A DNA stretch of 64,000 bases from Anastrepha obliqua (Eukaryota; Arthropoda; Insecta; Diptera; Tephritidae), in contig NC_072893.1 of the NCBI RefSeq assembly GCF_027943255.1, positions 36,168,001 through 36,232,000 on the forward strand, in the 5' to 3' direction. Shown here piece after piece: positions 33,005 through 44,574 of this stretch. The position numbers were made by a program, and so were the translations under genes. A model generated the notes under the pieces. That model was not told the DNA's origin and made no database searches. It saw nothing but the letters and a program-made list of their open reading frames with translations. How positions within the stretch are numbered: the first letter of the stretch is position 1; each line of letters starts with the position of its first letter.

Positions 33005-33660
33005 CTTGTACGTATCTTTTTATGCAAACCAATGCAATAGCGAAAATTAATTGCCATGCACTTGGAGGCTCAAGCAATAAGAAAATTCGGAAAGCCCGAA
33101 ATGAAAAGCTGGAAACTTGGCAAGTAAATATTTGCATTTTGTATAGGAATGCATTTAACATCACCAATGAAAATTTCATGTCGGCAATGAGCGCCACTTA
33201 TAGCCACTTCGAATTAATTTCAATTACTGGAATTGCTTATTTAGTTTTCAGACTTCTTGCGGAAGTTTGCCAGACCAGAGTGGAGTTTCCGCGTATCGCA
33301 TCTTCACGAATCAGCCAGCCATCGTCTTTGTGTGTTAAGCGCCGGAAAACAAAAGGAAAAACGTAATTTACCATACAAATTTTGCATTGTTTGTTAACCC
33401 CATTTCTCTTCCATGTAAATAAAAGACATTGAATTCATTTGAATTGCAAACGAGTTTCATTTAATTATCAAACGAAACGCGTGCACTGTGCGGCCAATAT
33501 TGTTGATCCCAATCAATTCGAGTTGAAAGGTAGATTGGCATGCAAAATTGCTTCTGGATATTTAAAATCAAATCAATTTGCGATGATACGAATTTCATCG
33601 GGAACTGCTTTGATAAGTTTTTGCTTTATTTAAAGAAAAGGGTAGGCTTGAGTATAAAAG
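33005..33660. other. no gene seen
   Basis: Moderately AT-rich spacer. A 114-codon plus-strand frame (33,022-33,366) has no recognisable domain and no support for expression. Confidence 0.5.
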
Positions 33661-33689
33661 GAATTAACTGAAAAAATTTCGAAAAATAT

Positions 33690-34965
33690 TTAAAAATTTT
33701 GATGATTTTTTTTAATATTTTTATATTTTTTGGTTTTAATTTCATTAGAGGGCATAATATAATACTTAAAAAAAAATATTTTTTTTTTTTAATTTTTTTT
33801 AGGAAAGAAACAAAATTGGTTCATTCTTTTTTCTTTTCATTGATTTTTCTTTATTGCTTAGACTGCAATATTTTTTGTTTTTGCATTAAATTTCTTGATT
33901 TTTTAATTTAATTTTAGGGTAAAATATAAATTTTAAGAACAATAAAAAATATTATTTTATATATTATATTAAAATTTTTTAGGAGTAAAAATATTTTTTT
34001 TCATTCCTTTTTCTTTTCATAAATTTTTTTTTGCTTCTGGATTGCAATATTTTTTTGTTTTTGATAATATTTTTTGATTTTTTAATTTAATTTTAGGGTA
34101 AAATATAATTTTTAAGAAAAAGATAGTTTTTTTAAGAAAAATATTAATTTTTAAAAGGAATAATTTTATGAAAGAATATAATTTTTAAGAGAAATATAAT
34201 TTTTTAAGAAAAAGTGTTTAAGAAAAATAATATTTTTTGTTAATATTTTTTAGGAAAAAATATATATTTTTTCATTATGGCTTAGACTGAACATTTTTTT
34301 TTTGTTTTTGATAATATTTTTTGATTTTTTAATTTCATTTTAGGGTAAAATATAATTTTTAAGAAAAATATAATTTTTATAAGAAAAATTATAATTTTTA
34401 AAAAGAATAATTTTATGAAAAAATATAGTTTTTAAGAAAAATAACAATTTTTAAAAAGAATAATTTTATGAAAACAATATAATTTTTAAGAAAAATAATA
34501 TTTTCTTTATTGTTTGTAAAAAAAAATTATAGTTTTTGTTAAAATTGTTAAGGAAAAAAAATTTTTTTTTTTAATTTTTTATTAGGTTCTTATTTTTTCT
34601 TATTGCTTATACTGGAGTATTTATTTTTCGCATTAATAATTTCCGATTTTTTTATTTAGTTTTAAGGTAAAATATAATTTTGAAGCAAGAAATACAATTT
34701 TTAAGAGAAGTAATATTTTTGTTAAAATTTTTTGGGAAAGAAATTTTTTTCATTCTTTATTATTTTATTGTATTAGATTTTTTTAAGGCAATATTTATTG
34801 CATTATTTATTTTTTGCAATAACATTCTTAGCTTTTTAATTTAATTTTAGGGTTAAATATACTTTTTAAGAAAATTAGTATGTTTTTTGTTAAAATGTTT
34901 TAGGAAAAAAAGACTTTGTTTATTTGGTCATTCTTCATTTTTTATTTTATTTTTTTTTTTGCTAA
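33690..34965. repeat. T-rich degenerate tandem repeat
   Basis: Two phrases alternate five or six times. The first is TTTAATTTAATTTTAGGGTA followed by AAATATAATTTTTAAGAAAA (about 33,901, 34,083, 34,332, 34,656, 34,841). The second is TTTCATT-CTTTTT-ATTGCTTAGACTGCAATATT (about 33,838, 34,002, 34,276, 34,600, 34,760, 34,930). The period is irregular, about 180-325 bp. There is no coding capacity. Confidence 0.75.
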
Positions 34966-35194
34966 GACTGCGCTCAGCAAAACCTGAAAGCTTCATGATA
35001 GCATTCCCATCCATAGAATCCAATGGATTTCCCAACAATTTTCCACAATTTTGCACAAAATAATATCGTTTTTTGCCACAAATTTTGTATTTTTTGTATA
35101 AAAAAGTATATTTTATCTTAAAAACTTAAAAAAAATTTTAAATGTCAAAAAGAACCGGAAATATTTTATTTATTTACTTTATATATTTATTTTA

Positions 35195-35345
35195 TTTTAC
35201 TTAAAAAGTGCCATACTAAAATTTTTATCTTTAAATTAATCCCAAAATTATTGAATTTTTTTCATCTTTTTTCACCTTAAAAAAATTCCATACTAAAATT
35301 TTCAGCATTAAATGAAACTCAAAATTATTGCGTTTTTTTTTAATT
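35195..35345. repeat. two-copy tandem repeat, about 77 bp
   Basis: The phrase CCATACTAAAATTTT, followed by CAAAATTATTG, occurs twice head to tail (from about 35,210 and 35,287). Confidence 0.7.
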
Positions 35346-35349
35346 TTTT

Positions 35350-36970
35350 CAGTTTACATCTTATTACACCCTAGACTAAACAAATTTTCACAAAAATTTA
35401 CGACAATATTCAACAAACCTGGAGCACTTGACAGGAAAAAGCTCTGAATCAAATCATCTCTTTTTGCCGGCACTTTAGAACTGTGTAACACAGAGCTGGT
35501 GATGCTAAACAAAAATGTAAAGCAAGTTTTTTGAAACAAAAATCACCTTTACTAAATCACCACAGCCAGACTAGAGTGAGTGAGTCTAGCGGAAAATGAG
35601 GACACCTTTTTACTGCACCAATATTTGGTATTTCTAATACCCATTGTATCCCTTAGCACTTCTAAAAGATCTTCACATCTAAAAATCTTGAAAAAGTTCC
35701 ATTTTAATTATTTTTCAAAATCTATGAATAATATTTTTTGGTTACAAAGCACTCGCTCCCTCTTGAGTTCATAAGCCTTTCAATACATTCGCTGCCTATT
35801 CGATTGAAATTTTTGAGAGCTCTGAACTCTTTGATTCTCTAATGTTCCAATAAGTTGCATGTATTGTGCGACTTTTAAAGGAGTTTTCATAAAACGGGCC
35901 ATAAAAAAATTAACGAAATATGCAAAAGTAAAAATATAAAAAGTAAAGTCTCCTTACGTCGGGCTTTAATTCACTCTAAGCCTGATGTTGTTGACGAAAG
36001 TATGCCACAAAGAGAATCTTCCTTTTTTTGTAATATTCACATTGCCTGTGCACCTACTTTTACCTTACACTATATTCCATTCTAGCAAATCCCGAAATAC
36101 ACTTCACCAAATGCCATTAAAGTTCAGCCACTTAGGTCTCATATCATAAATTCTACCTCAATATCAAGTTAACTAGTTGCTACTCAGATACATTGCCTGC
36201 CTGTCTTTGTTTTTTTTTTTAAATACATTCAATTATTTTTCTCTTTCTCAATTTCCTAATCACTTACTCTACCTGTCTACCTCAAGTGGATCGCCTCTTT
36301 AACGAAAGCTATAAACAAATGCAATTCACCAAATGCCTTCCGCAATCATTGCGCTGTTAGTACATTTAACACCTTTTGCTTTTAGCTAAATCTCTTTTGA
36401 ACTTTTTTCCTCTTAATTGCATTTTATTAACAAGCCAAACCACTAACTGGCCCATTTTTAGTCATTTACATACAACGAAGTACGAAATTCGTGTGCTAGT
36501 GATCTAATTCTTGCAATACTCGAGCGAAATTTTTAACACATGGCACACTTACACACATCAGTATACTATATAGGTATAACATGTGCACACGTACATTCGG
36601 ATAATTGTGTGAAACGTGCGTACACTTGAAGAAAACTGTCTGCATTTTTGGGTGGCAAAGCACAGTCCGGTTAGTTGAGCTACGAAAAACGAATGAGTTG
36701 AAATTGAGTGACTGGCTGACATGTAATTCCAATGCGAAGTTTGGGGCGCGTATATGTGTATGTGTCCGCACACATATTTACACTTTACATTGACTAATTT
36801 GGCAATTTCAGTATTTGGCTAATCAAACTTAAATAATATTTGAGTAGCATAAATAGGCCACACAGGGTGTAGAAAACGAATGTCAGTGAGAAGTTGTTAG
36901 TGGTGCTATAATGCGTCATGTTGCCTTGGCTTGCGATGGCGTTAGTTTATTGCAATATCTTGCCTGTAAA
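35350..36970. other. no gene seen
   Basis: AT-rich spacer with CA/TG motifs near 36,545-36,790. No supported coding region. Confidence 0.6.
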
Positions 36971-36974
36971 AATT

Positions 36975-38360
36975 TGTAAATAAAGTAGAAAACAAAAAAT
37001 AAAAAATGAATGATAAGACCAACAAACAAAGAAAAGGAAAACAAAATAATAAAATAAAAGGTTTAAGATAAATATATAAATACATTGGGGGGAAAAATTA
37101 AAATAAAAATAAAAAATTATAATATTATAAAAAATAGTATAAATGCAATAAATAATATAAAAATAAAATCAAGTACCAAAAAAAAAAAATTAGAATTGAG
37201 AAAAATTAAAATAATATATTAGTAAAAAATTAAACAAAATTGCATAAAATCCAAATAATAAATGACTAACATAAAAATAAAGAAAAAAAAAACAAATAAA
37301 ACACTTTACAGCACTAAAAAAGAAAGTAGCACAAATAGGTAGTAGAATATTCAAAAAGGAAACAAAATAAATATATACAAAAATGTAATTGGAAAAATAA
37401 TAAAATAAAAAATGAAACAAAAAACACTAGTTTTAGATTCAAGTAGCAAATAATTTGAAAATGAAGACAAATAAAAAGCAATAAATATAAATATAAGAGT
37501 AAAAAATAAAACAAAATGAGAAATGAATCATATAAAAATAAAGAGAAATAAAATAAAATTAAAAACTAAATAAAATTTCAAAAATAAAACAAAATAAATC
37601 ATGTAAAAGTAAAAATAAATAAAATTAAATTAAAAAGAAAATAAAATTGAAAAGCAATAAAAAATTAGAATAATAATAAAACAAAGGAACAAAAATAATA
37701 ATAAAAAATAAAATACTATAAAAAATATATATAAATAAAATAAAATAAAATAAACAAAAATTACATACATAAATAAAGACAAATAAAAAAATTAGAGTGG
37801 TAATAAAATTAAAAAAAAAAATTTAAGTAGGAATAAAAAGTAGAATAAAACATAAATATTGCCAATATCAAAATTATAATAAATATTAAATAAAAAAAAA
37901 ATAACGTAAAGTTCAAGAAGCAAATAAATAATATGAAATTATAGTCAGATACGAAAGAAATAATAAAAATACAAAAAAATATATATTTAATTAAGAAAAA
38001 ATAAAAATAATAGCAAAAAATGAAATAAAGTAAAAAAAACCATAATGCTAATAACTAATAAATAACACAAAAATAAAGTAAAACTAAAAAAAGGAAAAGA
38101 TAATAAAGAATTAAGAAAAAACAAAAATAACAATAAAAAAATTCGAGTAATAAATCAGTAATATAAAAATAAAAAATAATGTGAAAAATTAAAAAAATTA
38201 GGATAATACACTATTCAGATTAAAAAATAAAAAAAAAATAAATGAAAATAATAAATAAATAATATTAAAATAGAGGTAATAGCAACGTACAAAAATAGTA
38301 ACAAAATTTTAAACAAAAATTTAAATAACCGTAAAAAAATTAAAACAAATAAATAATATC
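36975..38360. repeat. 1.4-kb A-rich low-complexity tract
   Basis: The plus strand is dominated by AAATAAAATAAAA-type words with almost no C. Composition and wording match 10,675-12,600. Open frames on the minus strand are poly-Phe/Leu artefacts. It directly precedes the RTE 5' fragment. Confidence 0.85.
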
Positions 38361-38379
38361 AAAATTAAGTGAAATGGAG

Positions 38380-39215
38380 GATGGTTCCATATGTAGAAGT
38401 CCACGCAAGTGCGGAAAGTTACTGATCGCCATTCACTTGGGAGTGGCCAGGACGATTCTTCTACATATGGTTCAAGCAGCTCACAACTTCCAGAATTAGC
38501 CCAAGTACCCTCTGGGTAGCTTCCGACAAACGTTCGGGAGTGAGCCAAAGTGAGAAGGCGAAGCATCCCAGGATAGCTGGTTTGGGATCCGCTACTTAAA
38601 AATACCCCCCAATGAAAATATTAAAAAAGCTTCGGATGAGACCTCCCTATACTGATGACGACCACTGCAAACAAAATAAGGACTACGATTTTTTGTATCT
38701 GGAAATTACTTCCTTAATAGTTTGCTTATGTTCAAAGTATTTGAGGGCATGCACCTGGAATGTCCGGTCCCTTAATGGGAAGGTGCCTCTGCCCGGCTGG
38801 TTGATCTCCACGTGAGAGTAAAGGCATCACTGCAAGAAAACCATAGGACCTTGCGACGTCTACTAGAGTTGCCATGTAAAGGAACGCAAATACGGTGTAG
38901 GATTTGTTGTGGGAGAGAAATTTCGTCGCCAAGTGCCGTCGTTCACTCCGCTGGACAAGCGGCTCGCAACAATCCGCACCAAAGTGCGAGTTTTTAACAT
39001 CTCCCTCATTTGCGCCCACGCCACACAAGATTCCTTCTATGAGCCAGTTTAGCCAGCTCGTTGAGTTTTTAGCCAGTTCGGGTTGTACACGGAAAATGCA
39101 TACGAACAGCCACTTCTGCACACCAGAATACAGATAGATATTTCCAGTCACTTTCAGTCCATTAGAAACATTTTCACGATGTTTGAAGCTGCGAATAGCG
39201 AAAAACCCGTTTAAT
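38380..39215 (+). mobile_element. RTE retrotransposon 5' fragment with endonuclease domain
   Basis: This is the start of an RTE-type element. After a 5' region it reads LRACTWNVRSLNGKV (about 38,743-38,787), the first block of an APE-like endonuclease that nicks target DNA. Further frames give YGVGFVVGEKFRRQVPS (about 38,895) and RLATIRTKVRVFNISLICAHA (about 38,958-39,020), then NAYEQPLLHTRIQID and an interrupted end. At least three frameshifts and an internal deletion break it. The active-site Glu/Asp blocks between these motifs are missing. It may be the same family as the 3' relic at 19.55-20.57 kb, but there is no overlap to prove it. Confidence 0.75.
38386..38471. repeat. inverted repeat CCATATGTAGAAG
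   Basis: CCATATGTAGAAG at 38,387-38,399 pairs with CTTCTACATATGG at 38,459-38,471, a 13-bp perfect stem around a loop of about 59 bp near the 5' edge of the RTE fragment. Confidence 0.75.
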
Positions 39216-39263
39216 ATTATGACTTGGGCGTTGCCGCTTTCGGTGGCGACTTTTCACCTTTAT

Positions 39264-39583
39264 GCACCCTAGGCCGGGTCGATTTGTGGGGAGGCAAAAA
39301 AATCACCCATTGCTCTGTGAAAATCATATTCTAGGGATCAAAATAAGAAACTTTGCCGAAGGAACCATACCTCTAAAACGAATTCTGATGTCCCCCAATT
39401 TGGGTCGAACTTTTTAGTTTCTTTTCTATAACTGACTTAAAATAATTTTTTAATTTACATATGTTCTCACTAAATAAATTTCTTAAGAGAAAAAATAAAT
39501 ATTATTATAAATAAATAAAAATAAAGAAAAAACATAGCCATTTAGCTGATTTTTTCATGTAAAGGCCAAAAATGGTGATATTT
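39264..39583 (-). repeat. left half of the putative fold-back repeat
   Basis: The stretch 39,264-39,411 matches the reverse complement of 1,858-1,987. The adjoining TCGAACTTTTTAGTTTC, then CATGTAAAGGCCAAAAATGG (39,553-39,583), matches 1,669-1,722 in direct orientation. A 124-bp AT-rich stretch (39,429-39,552) interrupts the centre here. Confidence 0.6.
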
Positions 39584-39599
39584 TTAAATGATACGTGAT

Positions 39600-41420
39600 A
39601 TATTTTCACAAGTACTTGTCATGTGAGTCCATTTGTTTTCATGGCGCTACTAAAACAGGTGCTCTCGAAAAACTCGCATAGAACAAAAACCAAACATACT
39701 GGAAAACACTTCGATTAAAAGCCAAAGGAAGACCCCCCTTTTCAGCCATATTTGTCTTAACGAACAACGCAGTGTTGCCAATTCACGAGCTTAACTCAAT
39801 TGCCGGAACTTAATTTCCATACCTCGTAATGTAAAGTAAAAAAAAAGAAAAATAGTTCGCACAGTTTCTGTCTCCAAATCGCCATGTGTGCGTGTTTTAG
39901 ATGTACAGTTTCTTGTGCGTGTGGCAAAATTGTCCTCTTTCTGTCTTTCAAGTGTCCAAACGGCAATTGCTTATTTATTGCAGCGCCCCAGGCTGAGCGC
40001 ATTTGTACGGCCATGGCAATTTATGCACACACAAAGCCGCAAGTTAGCATTTTCAGCTTTGTAACTGAATGCTTGCCGTTTGATTTGCAAAAATTGTTAA
40101 TTTCCTTGTTTGAACATGAATTTTGACTTATCAAAGACGGAAATTGTTTATGGGTTTTCATTAGCGCAAATTGTTCGCCAGGCGCTAAGGTGCGTAGTCT
40201 CTGTTGTTGGGGGAAAAATGGAAAATCTATATGAATGAATGGGTAGCAAATAGGATTATCTGAAAGGATTACCTGAAAGTTAGAGTATTAAAATTTCTTT
40301 TCATAATATGACAACTGGATTTACAGTTATCTAGAGTGGTTGGCGGGTTGTTTGCTAGTACTGAGGAAACTTTTTAAATTAATTTTTTTTTTTTAAGAAT
40401 ATTTTTGCAATAATTGACCTTAAAAATGGCTTACATATTTAGATTCTAGATAAAAAAATTAACAATAAAATTTAAAATAAAATTCTATTACAGAAAGTAG
40501 TAAAAAAGTTGAAGTTGTAGAAAGAGTTAGAGATAAGGCATTCTAAAAATTTAGAAATATTAATTGTACAAGTTTTTGGAAGTTTAGACGTTTGAATTTT
40601 CTAAAATAATTTTCAGGTTTAAGAAAACAATTCACAAAGTTTAGATCAAATCATTTGAAAACAAACTCTTCCCAACACTCATATAAAAATTAGGAAGAGT
40701 TAAATTTTCTTGTTGAACTATTTTCTTTACATTCGATAACCTTTTTTTTGCTAGAGTTCTAAACGATGGGTAGTTTTTCTAATCTTAGGGCACAACATTG
40801 CTGCGATGACAGTTTTATTGATGCACGAGGCATTTTAAACCTCTTCATCCGTCAAAAAAAAATTCTCATACAGTTATAACTTCTGAAGCCTTGGAGTCTC
40901 ACATCTCGAAAAATATTTTATTTAGAAGGTAATTTTTCAATATTTTTAATTTTTTATAGTTAAGATGCAAAAACTTTGGGAAATCCGGACGAAATTTAAA
41001 AATTAAAAAGTAGAGCCATTTAAAAAGTTCTTTTGTGAACAATATTTTCAAGATAACCAAACTGAAATGCTTTCTGACTTATGACCTTTTTAACTACACG
41101 CCATTTATGCAAGTCGTATCAAAAAATTTTATCTTATTGCAGGTTTTAGTACCACTTATTAGGGACTTTTTTTAATTTTTGCTATTTCCATATCTTTCGT
41201 AAAAAATGTCAACATTTATTAAGTACATTTCTGCCAGTTCGAATATATTATAAAATCAGCCCAATTGTAAAATTTTAGTGAAATCGAATGCCATAAAATG
41301 CTTCATTTATGGGGTTAGGGGCAGTCAGAATTTTCAAAAAGTTGGATTTTTCTTTGTTTTGCATTTTCTTAAAGTATAATATCTTGAAAATATTGCATGA
41401 AAATTTGAAGTGATTCCGAC
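39600..41420. other. no gene seen
   Basis: AT-rich spacer. An 80-codon plus-strand frame (39,884-40,126) is Cys-containing but has no recognised motif and no splice or promoter support. Confidence 0.5.
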
Positions 41421-41429
41421 AAATACTTT

Positions 41430-42014
41430 TCGAGTTATTCAACAATTAACAAAGGGCGCTCGGGCGTTCCGGAGCCGATAGCAAAACTTTAAATGCGTTT
41501 TTCTCAAAAATATGTTTTTTGAGCTGGTGATCGCTGTAACTTCAAAACCGCTTTGTAGATTTCAATAAAATGTATACAGCTTTTGTAAAACATTAAAAAC
41601 TCGTGGTGATCGAAGAATTTTTTTTTTCAAAAAATTTTTTTTAAAGAATTAATTGTCAGTTTTTTCTCGAAAATCTTAAAAATATTTCCTCACACAAAAT
41701 AGGTTTTTATTAAATAAAAAAGTTATTCAAAAACAGAATTGGATGATTATGTTTGCGACACCTTGCATTTACATTTTTGAAATGTATCCCCTATAAAATG
41801 TTGCTCTGTGTAATTCACTTTTCTCTCACTCTTGGTGGTCAAAAGATTCAGCAAGAAAACAGGAGTGGTAATTAGGCAAGTGAAAGAAATTAGCCAAGGC
41901 AAAAATTCAAAATTGAACAAAGATTTCCATCACTGCAAATAATTTTTTTTGTTTGATTTAATAAAAAAAGTTACTCGAAAAGAAAAATTGGATGATTAAT
42001 TTTACGCCACCTTG
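41430..42014 (-). repeat. tandem units of the GGTGGCGCAAAATTAATCA family, reverse
   Basis: Reverse-strand cores end units at 41,741-41,765 (diverged, reads ATTATGTTTGCGACACC) and 41,990-42,014, a spacing of 249 bp. The interval between them is the reverse complement of the 22,381 unit, sharing phrases such as GGTCAAAAGATTCAGCAAGA with its complement there. Upstream, 41,490-41,600 holds CGTTTTTCTCAAAAATATGT, similar in style to 15.9 and 17.1 kb. Confidence 0.7.
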
Positions 42015-42235
42015 TGCATATATTATATTTTATAGCACTGATGCTTCCAATAGAATAAATGCGTTCAAATTTTGATTCTCCTTTTTTCCTTCAGCAAAAA
42101 CTAATTGATGCTGAAGGCCACTATTAATCACTCCTTTTATCCCAAAACGGTGTGTCTAATAATTTCGCTAAATATATATAAATATTTGCAATAAATATAG
42201 AAAATGATATGGAATCTTGAATCTGTGAAACTTAC

Positions 42236-42412
42236 CACAAAATGGTATGCCATCAGGCACCCAGGCGCCTTTATCGCAAACACGCCGCGCCGGTCCCAGC
42301 AGCTCAAAGCCGCGTTCGCAGGTGTACGAAGCTACGGTGCCATGCGTCAAGTTCGCACTGGAGAAGACAACAGTGCTGTGGGCTGGTGAACCAGGGAAAC
42401 TGCAAGGTGGTT
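42236..42412 (-). CDS. host gene exon encoding one Sushi/CCP module
   Basis: This is an internal exon of a secreted or membrane-anchored protein. It encodes 59 residues including PPCSFPGSPAHSTVVFSS, VASYTCERGFELLGPARRVC and GAWVPDGIPFCG. The four cysteines and single Trp are spaced as in a complement-control (Sushi) module, a disulfide-bonded adhesion fold, and NLT is an N-glycosylation site. The acceptor CTTTTTTTGCAG and donor TGTG|GTAAGT are excellent. Both flanking introns are phase 1, the classic arrangement for CCP modules. Nothing in it is broken, so it is under constraint. The GFELLGPxRRVC wording recalls insect lectin/CCP proteins of the furrowed type, but I cannot name the gene. No neighbouring exon is visible, so its introns must be long. 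Confidence 0.9.
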
Positions 42413-42419
42413 CTGCAAA

Positions 42420-43215
42420 AAAAGAAAATAGAAACAAGAATTTAATAAAGAATAGAGAGTAAGGAAATGCGTAAATAAGTGGATTATAACTAATCAATCA
42501 CGGTTTTTGAAAAAAAAACCTTGCCCGCCCCGACTGTCGGTTCTACCCAACCGGAATTTATATTCGGCCAAAGACTGTCAGTTCAGCAGCATTAACCATA
42601 TATGTATAGGAAATTTGTATGCTGCTTCAACAATAACAACCTGAACAACCTAATCTAAATAAATCTTGATTTATTAGAAATTTATTTTATGGTAAGGCAT
42701 TTGAAAAATGTGTTGCTGTTTACATGGATTCCACTACATTCTCTCACGTCTGGTGGAATAAGTTCACTTTAACACTGACGGCTATAAAAACCATCAGAGT
42801 TGTCGCATTTGAGTAGCAAAAAAATACATACGTTGCCATGGAGAAGCTGGTGCATCTACAACAAGCAACTATTCGTTCCAGGTTTTTGCCGGGTGGCATC
42901 CTTAGTTGATTTTTTTTCTAAAAATAAGCAATAATACCATTACCGCATCGTTCTAACCGATTTTTGTTTCCCTAGAATTTTTTTCTTGCAATTTTCGTTT
43001 TACATTTTTCAAGTGAAACTTCTTAGGCGTCGGTGGACCAGCGAGAACGGAGAGTAAAATTTCAAGGCCATGCAACGTTTTGGGCATTTTCGTTCCGCGA
43101 GAGAAAAAAAAGATATAACGTAGAGGAAAATGGGAGAGAGAGCTATACCGTATAAATATCTGAGATACGCTTTAGGCTATTTTTCCTGAGTTTTTCCTTG
43201 TGGTTGCTAATTTCT
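42420..43215. other. intron or spacer, no further exon seen
   Basis: AT-rich sequence upstream of the CCP exon. A GC-richer block around 42,520-42,660 ends in CAACAATAACAACCTGAACA, reminiscent of a non-LTR tail but not assignable. Confidence 0.45.
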
Positions 43216-43234
43216 AGTGAGAAATAACACTGCC

Positions 43235-43400
43235 TACTTTTCGGCGCTTGTTTGTTCGTGCAAACTTGTAGAAAATATATTTTTGGTACCTACGTTTTGG
43301 CGTTATATTTCCTTGGTGCCTACTGTTTGGGGCGTTTCTTGGTCCCAATTTTTTTTGGTGTTTTTTGGTGCCTACTTTTTGGCGCTCATTTCCGTTTCCT
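43235..43400 (+). repeat. degenerate tandem TGCCTACTTTTTGGCGCT repeat
   Basis: The phrase (G)TGCCTACTTTTTGGCGCTC recurs in four diverged copies at about 43,229, 43,287, 43,315 and 43,369. Confidence 0.6.
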
Positions 43401-43719
43401 GGCTAGTTCTTGTGCGTACTATAAAGTGCTATCCATTTCGGCGTCGGATTTATTGATATTGCCTTGAGGTTATTTGTGCCGTTGCTGCGGTCCTGGAATC
43501 GCTGCGTTTGTGCGCTTGGAGTGGTGCGCGTTGTTGCCACGGTTTGTGTCTGCCGTTTACCTACACCGGTCGACCCTTCTCAGTTGTTTGTAAATTTTGT
43601 CTATTTGTATTCTCTGCAAATGCTGTGAATTTATTTAGATATATATTCTTTCTCTCTCGGGTCTCTCCCTCTTTCTTTGTCTGCCTTAAAAGTTTCACTT
43701 CTACACGCACTTTTTTTTG

Positions 43720-44560
43720 TCTTTACAGAATTTTTGTATGCAGAATTTTTTTATTGAAATTTTCTGTTTTAACAGAATTTTCATATGCAGAACTTTTTTA
43801 TTGAAATTTTCATTTCATATGTTTTTGTCTGCACAGAATTTTCATATGCAGAATTTTTTTATTGTAATTTTGGTTTTAAATTTTTTGTATTTAAAAATTT
43901 TTTTTATTGCAATTTTCGTTTAAAATTTTTTGTCTTTACAGAATTTTCGAATGCAGAATTTTTTATTGCAATTTTCGTTTCAAATTTTTTCGTCTTTACA
44001 GAATTTTTTTATTCCAATTTTCGTTTACATTTTTTATCTTTACAGAATTTTCGCATACAGATTTTTTTTGATATTTTCGTTTAACATTTTTTTGTCTTTA
44101 CAGAATTTTTTTATTCCAATTTTCGTTCAAAATTTTTTTGTCGTTACAGAATTTTTGTATGTAGGATTTTTTATTGTAATTTTTGTTTGAAATTTTTTGT
44201 CTTCAAAAAAATTTTTTGTTGCAATTTTCCTTTTGCATTTTTTTCTCTTTACAGAATTTTCGAATGCAGAATTTTTTTTATTGCAGTTTGCTTTTAATAT
44301 TTTTTTGTCTTTACAGAATTTTTTATTGTAATTTTTGTTTTAAATTTTTTGTCTTCAAAAAAATTTTTTGTTGCAATTTTCCTTTTGCATTTTTTTCTCT
44401 TTACAAAATTTTCGAATGCAGAATTTTTTGTATTGCAGTTTGCGTTTAATATTTTTTTGTCTGTACAGAATTTTCGTATGCAGAATTTTTTTTATTGCAA
44501 TTTGCGTTTTAAATGCCTTTACAAAATTCTGAAAATACAGATTTATAACCTAAAGGGAGG
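43720..44560 (+). repeat. tandem array of a T-rich acceptor-like unit
   Basis: About thirteen copies of TCTTTACAGAATTTTCG-ATGCAGAATTTTTTTATTG-AATTTTCGTTT. The ACAGAATTTT words begin near 43,725, 43,771, 43,831, 43,937, 43,997, 44,041, 44,099, 44,146, 44,250, 44,312, 44,402, 44,464 and 44,521. Spacing is mostly 44-62 bp or about twice that. It yields long Phe-rich frames that are artefacts. Each unit ends in a pyrimidine run plus ACAG, resembling a 3' splice site. Confidence 0.85.
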
Positions 44561-44574
44561 CTAGAATTCGTTTC

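Noticed and set aside
33022..33366. 114-codon plus-strand frame as a host gene
   Set aside because: No domain, and the minus strand next to it carries an RTE-like relic. No splice or promoter evidence.
38732..39151. 139-codon minus-strand frame
   Set aside because: Antisense of the RTE endonuclease fragment, whose plus-strand reading has clear domain motifs.
43508..44564. Series of overlapping Phe-rich plus-strand frames
   Set aside because: They arise from the tandem T-rich array and shift between frames with its indels.
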